This document shows, one piece after another, positions 11,276 through 21,097 of a stretch of DNA of 64,000 bases; the stretch's first letter is position 1; every line of letters begins with the position of its first letter. The notes under the pieces were generated by a model, which worked only from the letters and a program-made list of their open reading frames with translations, did no database searches and had not been told where the DNA came from. Made by a program: the position numbers and the translations under genes. Source of the DNA: Leptoclinus maculatus (Eukaryota; Chordata; Actinopteri; Perciformes; Stichaeidae); NCBI GenBank assembly GCA_032191485.1, contig JAVDOI010000007.1, positions 5,528,042 to 5,592,041 on the forward strand, written 5' to 3'.

Positions 11276-11760
11276 ACTATCAGACATGTTTAACAGGTTA
11301 CAGGTGGAGAGGACAACCCTCTCTGTATTTCTGATTTTAGCTTCTGGCTCTAGGTTCAGGTTCCCCCTTGTGAAGAGTAACAGGTGAATACACTTCTGAA
11401 TACAGGTCAGGGGAGGAGGCAGTGCTACTTACTTGGCAACGTGTGTGGTGTAGCTGATAATACCTTTGCACATTACTCTCACTGTGTATTTCTATTTATA
11501 TGGACATACTCTGCCACTATTTATTTGATCTGACTGGAGTTTTATTGTTTTCAAGATGTTATTGCTGCTTTGCTTTTGCACACTGTGGAAATGTGAGTCG
11601 GACACCTGTGACAACTGTTGTTAGACTTTTAGCCCACTTTATATTCTGGACGCCTCTCCTTTTCCTCACTGTATTGTACGTCTATGCTCTCTCATGTATT
11701 CTTATATGCTTAGTTGTAAAACCAGTTGCCCTTCGTGGTCAAAAATAAAGTGTAAAGTTA
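11276..11760 (+). mobile_element. LINE A, part 3 (C-terminus and 3' UTR)
   Basis: After the hAT target-site duplication, broken coding sequence resumes (DNPLCISDFSFWL, then VPLVKSNR in another frame), matching the LLPSGRR.R.P..K.NR region at the end of fish LINE ORF2 proteins. A 3' UTR follows, ending with AAAATAAAGTGTAAAG near 11745-11757. Confidence 0.5.
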
Positions 11761-12919
11761 CTATTAGTAACAATACGTAGAAAAACCCTGATTGATATTT
11801 TATATGCTGATTCCAGTATATTAAGACTTGATACATCCAATTGGCTCCATTGATTTTGAGTATTCAATATTCCCCCACCAGAATTGTTTTCCTGGTAATA
11901 AGGACAGGTTTTGTCATCATACTCTTGCACCTCTTCTACCTCGTAGAACCTCGGCACCTGTACATGCAACGCTACAGTAGGAGACCGGAGGACAGATGAT
12001 GTCGTTGCCAGGGCTCTCAGGACCATAATGCACTATGCATACTAAGGAGGAATTAAAATGCTGCGTTCCTCCTCCCTGAGGGCACAGAGGAACTGATGTA
12101 TGACGAGCTGACTTATTAACTACTTACACAGTTGTGTTTCTGGTTTTAAAGCAAGCGTAACGGTCGCACACACACATAGTTAGAGAAATGTAAAACCAAC
12201 AGAGAGCTGTCTCTGTCACGCAAAATACAAACAACTTAATTTTGTCCTAAATATCAACATTTTTGCATTTCCCTGCCGAGTGTGTGTTCGTTCCTGTCAG
12301 TCTGTAGTCAATCGCAGCTGGAACATAAAGTTTATTCGTAAGTGTTGTCGTCTCAGTTTCTCCACTAGATGGCAAACGTCCCTTTGTGCAATCCACCACA
12401 GCTGAGCAGTCGATGACTCTCTGCCGGCACTAAAGTGCCCAGCAACACGGCGCACACAGCAACAGCATTTAAATGAAGAAGCTGCTCAGTTCAAATGATG
12501 CATGCCAACATATGGGCCGGAGAGAGAGAGAGAGAAGCAAGCGGCACAGAGAGAGAGAGTGGATGTGGAGGGCAGTCGGTTCAAATGATGTTGATTAATG
12601 TTCTGTAGCTATTTTTTAATCTGCATTCTCCTGTGGTCCCTACCAATAAATGATACATCCATCTGGTACAGTGATTAGCCCCAGCGCTGCATTTTGATAG
12701 GCTGCGAAGTCATCAAGGATTGCTTTCAAATGCCATGTGTGAATGTTTCTTTTGACACAGTGGACGCTTCGTTAATTGGTAGAGCATTTACTTCTATGGC
12801 ATTAGTCCATATCTTGTCCTTTACCGAAGACGCAGTGTTTTTATTTGTTTAAAAGTTTTTCTTTTTTTTATAATTTTTAGAATATATAGTGTCTGTAGTC
12901 GTGTGGGTGAGTGTGGTAC
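11761..12919. other. intron sequence, little recognised
   Basis: Intronic between exons 14 and 15. Holds a short GA-rich tract (12517-12560) and a CACACACA run near 12167. No complete repeat or RNA gene seen. Confidence 0.4.
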
Positions 12920-13017
12920 CGTCGCAATGAGGTCCCGGGTGGCGGTCCTGGTCTTGAGGGGATCAGCGGCGGGGGAGACCCGATGCCCATATCAGGAAGC
13001 TGGGTGAACCGGAAACC
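12920..13017 (-). CDS. kiaa1549/kiaa1549l: exon 14: short proline-rich exon (codons 750-781)
   Basis: 98 nt. It encodes GFRFTQLPDMGIGSPPPLIP then SRPGPPPGTSLRR, matching human YRFSQLPEMVMGSPPPPVPP and SLRRS. It holds possible SH3-type ligands. No long minus-strand open frame marks it; I placed it because the phase-0 exit of exon 13 and the phase-2 entry needed by exon 15 leave a gap that this segment fills exactly. The acceptor CTCCTGCAG is good. The donor CG then GTACCA is poor at positions +3 to +6, so skipping is possible and would shift the frame. Confidence 0.85.
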
Positions 13018-13426
13018 CTGCAGGAGCCAGACATGGAACTTAGACACATTCAGAAACTGTCATGTGGACTCTACGGAGCACAAAATGCAAAGAACAAAAG
13101 TGGAAGGAGCAACAAACAAATCCCGACAAACAAAGAGGGTTGGAAAATCAGATGGGTGTCTGATCAGAGCAAAACCAAATATAAATACAGATTCAAGCTG
13201 CGTGAGGCTTGTTGTCTGTTGGTGGGTGTTTAGTCCTCAGTCTCTTTAATCTCCGTAAAGCTTCTCCCTTGCCAATCAGCTGTTGGCAATTCACACACTG
13301 AGAGCACTTCCGCTGGCTTTTCTGTCTTTTTTTTTTGTTGTACCAGGACTATTAGCCAACATCAGCATTATGCTTTGGTCACCGAGTGACATTTTTACAT
13401 AACATAAAAGCTAGAATTCAGATTTT

Positions 13427-14412
13427 CAGAGGTGTAAAGTAATGAAGAACATTAACTCAAGTAACAAACTTTTACTATTTACAATTTTAAAGTACTTGTA
13501 TTTTATTTGAGAATTCTCATTTTGTGCAACATTGTACTTCTGCACCTACTACTGTATCGTATCCCAATAACAGCAACCTTGTGGCTACAAAGATTTACTT
13601 TACATATATAGACTTTACAAGCAAAGCCTATGGTATGATCATACGAAGCAAGTAGAAGATAAGATAAGCCTGACAATGACCTGCTAATTAATTCATTAAA
13701 AATGTAACATTTTAAACTCATATTTCTTCAAAAGTTCTTTTTGATTCATATTTTTTTTACTTCTAAGCGGCTATACAATTTTCTGTATATAAGCAGTGGA
13801 TTAAATGACTGTGTAATCTAAAAGGTGTCGTTGAGAGGTGAACACAGTTAATCATTATCCAACTCTACAGTTGACTCCGGCTCTACGGAGGGTTTTAGTT
13901 CCTTATAGCTAATCGTTTTGGGTTTTTTTTCGGCCACAAACTTTACTGTTTTGATTCTCTCTAACATCTGCACACTACCTGTCCAGCACCAAACGTCAGA
14001 CAGAGTTAGCGACTAGCTGGGGAACAGCATTTCGCTGCTAGAAACCCTGAGAATTTTCTCAAGAATTGGTGGAGACCAAAACAGAGCTAAAAAGGAGAGT
14101 GAATGTTGGACCAAACACGTCTCCAAATGAATGCTAATCTTGTTCTGTTTGAAATGGATTTGTTGGAAGGCACTTAAGCCACACAGACTGTATACAGTCT
14201 ATAATTTCTCATAACTTTATAAGGTGATAATATGTCCGTTATTTTTATTTTTTTACAGCTTGATGGCTTTCTTAAAGTGGCCGAAAAGTCATGTAGTTGT
14301 TAGTTAATAGTATGAAAATATTTTCATGTTTTTGGAATTAATACTTAAGATGTAATGGTGCTTTTGCCACTTTAACTTAAGTAAAGGATTTAAACACTTT
14401 TTTCCACCTCTG
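13427..14412. mobile_element. hAT-type non-autonomous element (986 bp)
   Basis: Begins CAGAGGTGTAAAGTAATGAA and ends TTTTTTCCACCTCTG, so the outer 8 bases are inverted repeats. Flanks CAGATTTT and CTAATTTC agree at 5 of 8 positions. The left arm (ACTCAAGTAAC, AAGTACTTGTATTTTATTTGAG) and right arm (TTAACTTAAGTAAAGG) match a repeat widespread in fish genomes. No transposase remains. Confidence 0.65.
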
Positions 14413-14831
14413 CTAATTTCACATATTAAATCTACTTTAATCATGAAAAAGGCATTGATTTTATCATATTTAAGACAAAAGAATACATTTTCACTTATAT
14501 TTTCATCTTGTCTATCAAGTAAAATGCATACTTGTCACAAGTGTATATTTTGCCTCTTTTGTGCTTTTAATAAATCTTTATTACCCATCATATCACGACG
14601 TATTTCAACCTATCCTATTCGACAACGCTGTACTGAAGACAGAAAACAGCTTTTTGAAAACAAAGTCTATCATATTTCAGTCGAAAAGCTGTGAGCACCA
14701 CCTAAGGAATTCCATTTACCTCCATTGTATTTTGGTGGAGGGAGTTTTATGGTAAACAGATATGCATGGCTAGATACCACTAGAGAGGTAAGTGAAGGAA
14801 TCTGCCCTTTAAACTTCCTTTTAGTGCTCAC

Positions 14832-14997
14832 CGGTTTGGGCAGGCTACACTGGTGCATGTCCTCATATCCTGCACTCCTCTGCCTGCCTCCACAGGGATG
14901 GTTCATGGTCCCCGGGGCGCTGGTCACCCCGTCACTGTAGTGGCTGGTGTGGGACGGGTTGTAGGCTCTGTGGGCATGGTGGTGATGACGGTGGTGG
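14832..14997 (-). CDS. kiaa1549/kiaa1549l: exon 13: His-rich stretch and VTSAPGTM motif (codons 694-749)
   Basis: 166 nt; CC-start completes an Asn codon; phase 0 out. It encodes HHRHHHHAHRAYNP, SHYSDGVTSAPGTMNHP and GYEDMHQCSLPKP. VTSAPGTM and the closing SLPKP (human SLPRP) identify it. The histidine run (7 of the first 9 residues) is an unusual local feature absent from the human sequence as I recall it. Acceptor CTTCGCCAACAG, donor GTGAGC. Confidence 0.9.
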
Positions 14998-15203
14998 CTG
15001 TTGGCGAAGATAAAAAAAAGTTTCAGTCGACAGTCAGTTTTCCTGTTTTTCTGCTTTGTGAAAAACAGCCTTAGCTTGGGATCGTTCTTAAACAGATCGT
15101 GTGTCAGGGCAACTCTCTCTATTCTTTCCCACACAATACTGTAAATTAATGCGGATTTGCGAAGAAATAAAATAATCACTGAAAAAAAGAAAATGAAACT
15201 CAC

Positions 15204-15445
15204 TTGGTCGGCGGAGAAGGGGGGTCGTGGTCCGGAGGCGCCAGACTGAAGGCGTTGCCTAGCAACATGTGCATCTGCGTGCGGACCTCATCAATGGATG
15301 GCTGGGAGCTGAGTGAGGAGGAGTCGGAGCCGCGGTGAGCTTTCACCCCAAGGCTGCCAGTGCCGGTGCCGGTGGACCCGCCTCCGTAACCCAGGGAGCT
15401 CATCAGACGGTCCACGTTGGTCTCCTCAAACGGTTCTAGCTCGCC
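15204..15445 (-). CDS. kiaa1549/kiaa1549l: exon 12: SQPSIDEVR-QMHMLL motif (codons 614-693)
   Basis: 242 nt, phase 0 in and phase 2 out. It encodes GELEPFEETNVDRLMSSLG, a Gly/Thr-rich spacer (GGGSTGTGTGSLG), then SSLSSQPSIDEVRTQMHMLL and GNAFSLAPPDHDPPSPPT. The SQPSIDEVR block is near-identical to the human family; the glycine-rich spacer is not, and probably varies among fish. Acceptor GTGCTCCGCAG, donor GTGAGT. Confidence 0.9.
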
Positions 15446-15830
15446 CTGCGGAGCACAGCGGGACAAGGGGGACGGGGGGGGCATTCATCGATGAGGACAA
15501 TGACACAACGAAATCGCCTTTCCAACAAATCAAAGTTTGAACCTGTTTGAACTTGTGGTTTCCTGAGAAACAAATGCTCCTGAGAATATACGAAGGATGT
15601 TGGTGTTGATGAAGCTGAAAACAGGCAGCACTCAAAAAAAATTGTGAGTCAAGATGGTCAGGAGCAGAAGGTCTGCAGCTTCCCAGTAAGTTTGAATTAA
15701 GGGAGTCTAAAACAAAAGTTTTCACGTGTTTCTCTCTCATCATCAGGTAGAATAATCAAACCTACACCCACTCTATGCAGCAGGTTCTCCTGCAACATGA
15801 CTACATGAGTTACAATAACATGTACTATTC

Positions 15831-16124
15831 ACTCAGTTTCCAGTTTATTAGGTGTTGATTCCACTGTATGATCATTCTGGTGGATGATTCTGGATGATTC
15901 TGGTGTGGCGCTGTTGAACTGTATTGTGTTATTCTGACAGTGTTTCTGTTTTTTAGCCTACCCTCACTGATACCAACAAGGTGAACAAGATAATGTGAAC
16001 ACCTGTGGGTGCAAAGAAATACAGTTTCAACATTTTAACCTTCATGAATGATTGTTTTTTGCAGAAGAGTTGGATTAGACTGCATTAGATTTAGATAGGT
16101 ATACCTAATAAACTGCCAACAGAG
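15831..16124. mobile_element. short inverted-repeat element with TTTATTAGGT arms
   Basis: Left arm ACTCAGTTTCCAGTTTATTA plus GGT; right arm ACCTAATAAACTGCCAACAG. The arms are inverted copies over about 20 bp. The interior (CTACCCTCACTGATACCAAC, then AAGGTGAACAAGATAATGTG) is that of a very common fish MITE. A small internal duplication (TGGATGATTC twice) lies near 15880-15901. Confidence 0.7.
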
Positions 16125-16292
16125 CATATTTTCATGTATTCTTTTAGATTTATTCAGTGATGAGTCACTGGATTGTTTTGTCTTTGCGTGACATGCCTCT
16201 TTATTATGTTAAACTGGATTGAATTCAACAATATCAATTATACAGAAGTTGATATTGGGTAATACAGTATAGCCGGATTGAGGATCACAATA

Positions 16293-17245
16293 TTAAAGGC
16301 ACAATGACTACGATTTGTCGGTTGCTGCTATTTCAACATTCAGAGTTGGCCCCTCCTCCCCGGCTCGAGGCGGGTTACGTTGCTCCTCAGTGGAGGAAAG
16401 CCAAACCCAGATTCACTCTTGTTTTGGAAAGAGCTATATTTGCAGTGCTAAATTTGCCTTGATTTGCCGCATTTTTGTAGCTTCCTGACGGATCCCTGCG
16501 TTTGATCTGGCACCAACGTTTTTATAGAGGTTGACGCCCAAAATTGTCCCAAAAACTGCAAAATGAAAAGAAAAGATAAAATACAGGCAGAAGGCGGGGT
16601 ATCTGCAGATACAGACACCGCCACACACTTCATAAGTGATGACTAAGGGGGTACTATTTTTGTCTATAAAAATGTTTTTACTCACTGTGCTGTGAGGAAT
16701 TTAAGTTTAAAGCGCTCCTAGTGCTGGATATTATGTGTCACAGTGTGTTTACTTGTAGGAGTTTTAACCAAGGAGTGTGGTTGAGTGTCTGTGTGAGGGG
16801 GTTGAGGAATGTGTTGGAAGCGGGGGGTTGGAAGAAAGTGGCTGGTTGAGGTGTCTGATCAGAACAACAGGTCAAGGGCCAAGGAGGGGCTTGTTGGATT
16901 CCAGCCAATCATTGAGCTGATCGATGGGCCCAAATGAGACTTTGGGGGGACAAAGAAACTGTGAATCCCCGGAGATAATCAGACCTCCTCCGGACCATGG
17001 GGCAGATACACCAGTCTGTCGTGTGGTGCGGATTGGGCCTCTATTTCATGAAATATATATGTTTGTTTTGGAATTCATAGTGTGATTCGGTTTGTAACTG
17101 CATTTGCTTTTGTTAGTATATTGATTTTTGATTTAAACTTCAACCAGCTGATTCGGCCTTATCTTGCTGACGGATCAGGAGCAAAGAGGGGGGCTTTTTC
17201 CTTTGCCTTTTGTTTGAGACATTTTTAACATAACAGTGCCTTTAA
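16293..17245. mobile_element. piggyBac-like non-autonomous element, TTAA flanks
   Basis: TTAA (16293-16296) is followed by AGGCAC, and at the other end GTGCCT (17236-17241) is followed by TTAA. TTAA target duplication with short inverted ends is the piggyBac signature. The interior has no transposase frame. The ends are only about 6 bp, so this rests on few bases and on a chance-prone motif. Confidence 0.5.
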
Positions 17246-18224
17246 TAGTTGCTGAATATTTTCCAAAATGGATAGATATTACATGATGTGTAAAATGAAT
17301 GTTAATTATTGTTGATATACTTGACTTGACATCAGATGTTTAACAAAAACTTCAGTAACTAATTTTGTCAGTTTTTAATAAAATCAGCATGGATGACGTT
17401 AACGGAATCTGTTCATATCATTCCACTAATCGTAATAATAAATAATAATGTAAAATTATTACCCAGCCTGACCACATTGAATCCCCTAACATACCTGTAG
17501 AAAAGCCAAGCAGCATAAAGAGATCTCACTCGCGCTCACTCTATCTGTGCCCATTTCATCTCCCCCTTTCCTCCTTTCTCATATTCTGCTGTATGTATTA
17601 ATGAAGAAACCGCTTTTTCCGTAATCTTTAAATGTAATTTCCTCCCTGTCCATCTCCCTTCCTCTGTCTTTATCTCTCTGTTGGTTGCAGGTTTATGAAG
17701 TTCATCGGGAGGTGATTTGATAATCCCCTAGGTGTGAGCTCACGGCATAAGAAAAGGCGGGAAAGAAAAGATTAAAGTTATAAATGCACCCAGGAGATTA
17801 TTTTATTGGTTTTACAAAAGTGGAAGAGCTTTACTTTGCCACAGCCATCATGAGAGCCTTTTGGGAAGAAGGATCCAGCAGCGGTCTCATCATCATCACT
17901 CTGTGTGACTCACCGGGTCAGGGGTCGGACCTCAGCTGCTGTATTACAGTTTGTTACAGGATCCATCTTCTAAAATCCTCAAAGCTTTGCATGGTCTTGC
18001 CTCTGGGTATTTTTTGACAGTAAATCCCTCACATCCTCCACACAAACTTATAGAGGCGCTTCAAATCACTAAAATGTTTTTATTCGCTGTCTTTTCTCGC
18101 TTTTTCTGACGTGCTCTTCAGCGCACCACTGACCTAATTTCTGGTCTGAGCGTTTTAAAAGTACAAGGAAGAACAAAGACTCAGGCTTTCATCAGAAGGT
18201 CCGTGACCTCGCGATGTTACTCAC
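17246..18224. other. intron, nothing recognised
   Basis: Between exons 11 and 12. No coding or repeat signature beyond AT-rich sequence. Confidence 0.4.
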
Positions 18225-18357
18225 ATCGTAGCCGTTGTTTCGGATGCCCCTCCTGGATCTTTCTCTCAGCACCAGCAGGTCCATCTCTGCCTCTACTGGG
18301 CTTGGGCTGCTCAGAGACTGCCGGCTCCAGTAGGCGGGCTCCCGTGGGTGGGAGTAC
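18225..18357 (-). CDS. kiaa1549/kiaa1549l: exon 11: SRQSLSSPSP motif (codons 569-613)
   Basis: 133 nt; one base completes a codon; phase 0 out. It encodes YSHPREPAYWSRQSLSSPSP, then VEAEMDLLVLRERSRRGIRN and NGYD. The human protein has SRQSLNSPSPGETEMDLL and RPRRGIRNSGYD in the same order, so assignment is firm. SRQSLSSPSP resembles a site for basophilic or proline-directed kinases; that is an inference. Acceptor CTGTCCATCAG, donor GTGAGT. Confidence 0.91.
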
Positions 18358-19325
18358 CTGATGGACAGGCGTAAGAAAAGGAAAAAAAAACACTCAAAAT
18401 ACAGCAACTACAGCTGAGGTTCATATTGTAGATTCGTATTCTCTGAATTTTGGAGGAGCATTTGGGGTCAGAAAACTTCAACATTTGAATTTTAGGAAAG
18501 TCAAAATCGAAAAATCACGGAAAATCGAAAACGGAACTGTTTTGCTGTTGTCCACATACAAAACAACAGTCACGGTTTATTGCTAATAATATTTACCCTC
18601 AATTTACTTTAGGCTTTGTGTGGATTCATTTAATATGTTAGGAACTCTTGCGCTCAGTTTTACCTGATTAATTCATCTTTTATTTGACCAAACTTAAATA
18701 GATCAAAATTTTGAAGAAAGGAGCCATGTGACGGGTGATAAAAACGAACAGTGTGCAAAAGCAGGAATTCCTTCAGGCAAACATGTACTTAAAAACCCTG
18801 TAGGTGCTTAATGCTGTGGTGCTTCTGCACTTTGAATCCCAGACATCACTAGTCAATCAAACTACTAACTGTGACATCCACAGATTTTCTGCAAATAAGT
18901 GCTTTTCTTTGCCTGAACGGCAAATCTTAAAGGATTCATGAACTGTGCAAAAGGTCGGATGTGTTGAATCAGTTAGTGACAAAGAGAAGCAAAACAGACA
19001 CTTATCAGTATGAACTGTAAAATATTAATGTGCTGACCAAATATCACCCCCAGTTGCTTAGCAACTATGCTCCACAGCTACACATCTACAGTAGATGTAT
19101 AGTTATTGGTGGAAAATTATTTAATCATTATTTAAGCTTTTACATGATGAAAAACTTTCATACGCTTTAATAATGGACTCCGCTTTAACAGGGAAGTCGA
19201 ATCTTTTAATTCTGGGACTGTCAAACATTTCTACATTGGTTGATTCCTTTGATTTGTTGAACCATCTGCGGTGCAGTTACTGTGAGTAAAGGAACATTCT
19301 TATGTTTTCGATGTCTACTCCATAC
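18358..19325. other. intron 10-11, nothing recognised
   Basis: AT-rich, no repeat or RNA gene that I can name. Confidence 0.4.
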
Positions 19326-19546
19326 CTCTTATGACATCCTGCGAAAGAGGCCCTCTTCTCCTCAGCAGTCATTGGCTCCTTGACCCCGTTGTCGTGCCGA
19401 CCGTGCCTGGCGTTGCGGTGACTGTAACCGTGGCTGCCGGTCTCGGACAGAGAGAACTCTCCGTAGCCCTTCCTCCGGGCCTTCTGGCGCAGTTTGTTCC
19501 TGTACTGCTCGATGTCCGACTTCTGCTTCAGCCCGCTATGGTTTGC
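19326..19546 (-). CDS. kiaa1549/kiaa1549l: exon 10: LKQKSDIE basic coiled segment (codons 496-568)
   Basis: 221 nt, phase 0 in and phase 2 out. It encodes ANHSGLKQKSDIEQYRNKL then RQKARRKGYGEFSL, a highly basic, probably helical block that is one of the best conserved parts of the family tail. A less conserved His/Arg-rich part follows (GYSHRNARHGRHDNG) and the exon ends EEKRASFAGCHKR. Acceptor ATTGTTTGCAG, donor GTATGG. Confidence 0.9.
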
Positions 19547-20194
19547 CTGCAAACAATCCATTCCAGTATTGAATTCAAGAAATAATATGTTCCATCCGCT
19601 TAGAGGGGACCAACAGAGAGCTGTTGCCATTTCTTATGACGAACTGTTCAAATTTTTCAAAAAGTTTTTTGAACCTTCTTCCTTGTGCCCAAAACAAGGA
19701 AGGATCAAGGCGTTTCAACAAACATTCCCTACAGCTCGATAATCAGAGAACGTGTCACACCCTAAACATGATATTTTTCTGCTAATGCTCACTCAATCAA
19801 TTGCAGACGAACTGGAAAACTAGAGAGCCCCCCCGAGGGGTTTTTATGGTCTTATGTTAATAGATTGGGGGATAATTTATCATCAGCCATTGTATCGCTT
19901 TCTCGGCTGCAGAGACGTAGAGGTGGAATAAGGAGAGGGGATGTACTGGATGGCCAGGAAAGTGACAGGGGTGAGAGATTAGAAGGGGAGAGGATTTGTA
20001 GCAACAGCTAAATTCAGCATCAGTGCAATGAGGAAATGTAATGATAATACTACAGTACAGGAAGGGCAGCAGCCGCCTGAAACTGATGAATGTAACATAA
20101 AGCACATAGCATGAAGCTGATGTTCCTCGACAGCCCTGTCAGATGAACTGAAGTACCCCTTCGCAGACATCACCCATCATACTGCAAATGTGTT

Positions 20195-21060
20195 GAACCC
20201 ATAGACTGTATATAAGAAGTGGACAAAGTCCTAGTGACGTCACCCACTGGTTCGGCATTTTGGCCGTCGCCATCTTGGATTTTGACTGTCGCCATCTTGT
20301 TTTTTTGCAATATATATGGCTCTGGTAGCGACCTGTCAATCACAAGGTAGCCACACCCTAAAGCATACTCTGATTTATTGTCTGTTTTACTCTAAATGGA
20401 CCAAAATGTGTTAAATGAACATCATGCTGTATTGAAGAAGACTTGAAACTAGCGATTGAGAGCATGAACTCATGTTCACAATGTTTACTGAGGGAATAAA
20501 TCAAGTTGCAAGTTTAACTCTTCCGCATTGGCGTCGCTTTTCAGAACCGGAGGTTGCCACCTGGTTCAACCACGCAAACTTTAACTTTTGGTGGCATCTA
20601 GCGGCGTGGTTGCAGATTGTAACTACCCTCTGTCCACTCCTTTCTTTCCAAGACTGCAATAAAGTGAGCTATCCTTATCATAATAACACTACTATAGGAA
20701 CAACAGAAGTCAGACGGCGGCTGGTGGCGCCATTGTTTTGCACTCCTCGGCTCACGTTACCGCAGTTTCACAATCTTGTCAAAGAACTAAGGTGGCCTTC
20801 AGGTAATTGGAAATCAAGAAAGGCAAGTGTTTGGATTGTCCATTTTGAGCTACTGTAGAAACATTACGGTGCAACATGGCGGACTCTGTGAAGAGGACCC
20901 GCTCTATATGTAGATACAAATGGCTCATTCTAAGCTAATGAAAACACAAAGATTCTTAGTTTCAGGTGATGATAAACTAATGAAAATATAGTTATGAATA
21001 TTATGTTTTATTTCTGTTCATAGATGCCCTGACATTTTACACACTGGCCCTTCAAGGACC
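20195..21060. repeat. compound fish interspersed repeat with YY1-like sites
   Basis: Starts near AGACTGTATATAAGAAGTGG with CGTCACCCACTGG, then two CGCCATCTTG words, and later CAACATGGCGGACTCTGTGA and GAGGACCCGCTC, ending CACACTGGCCCTTCAAGG. These blocks recur in many fish genomes. The right end is the inverted partner of the segment at 45862-46010 (TTAAAGGTTCAGTGTGCGGG). The class is uncertain; a TTAA-target DNA element is plausible for the right block. Confidence 0.55.
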
Positions 21061-21097
21061 AATGTTGGTGCTGAAATGCGGATAACAGCGAGGCATT

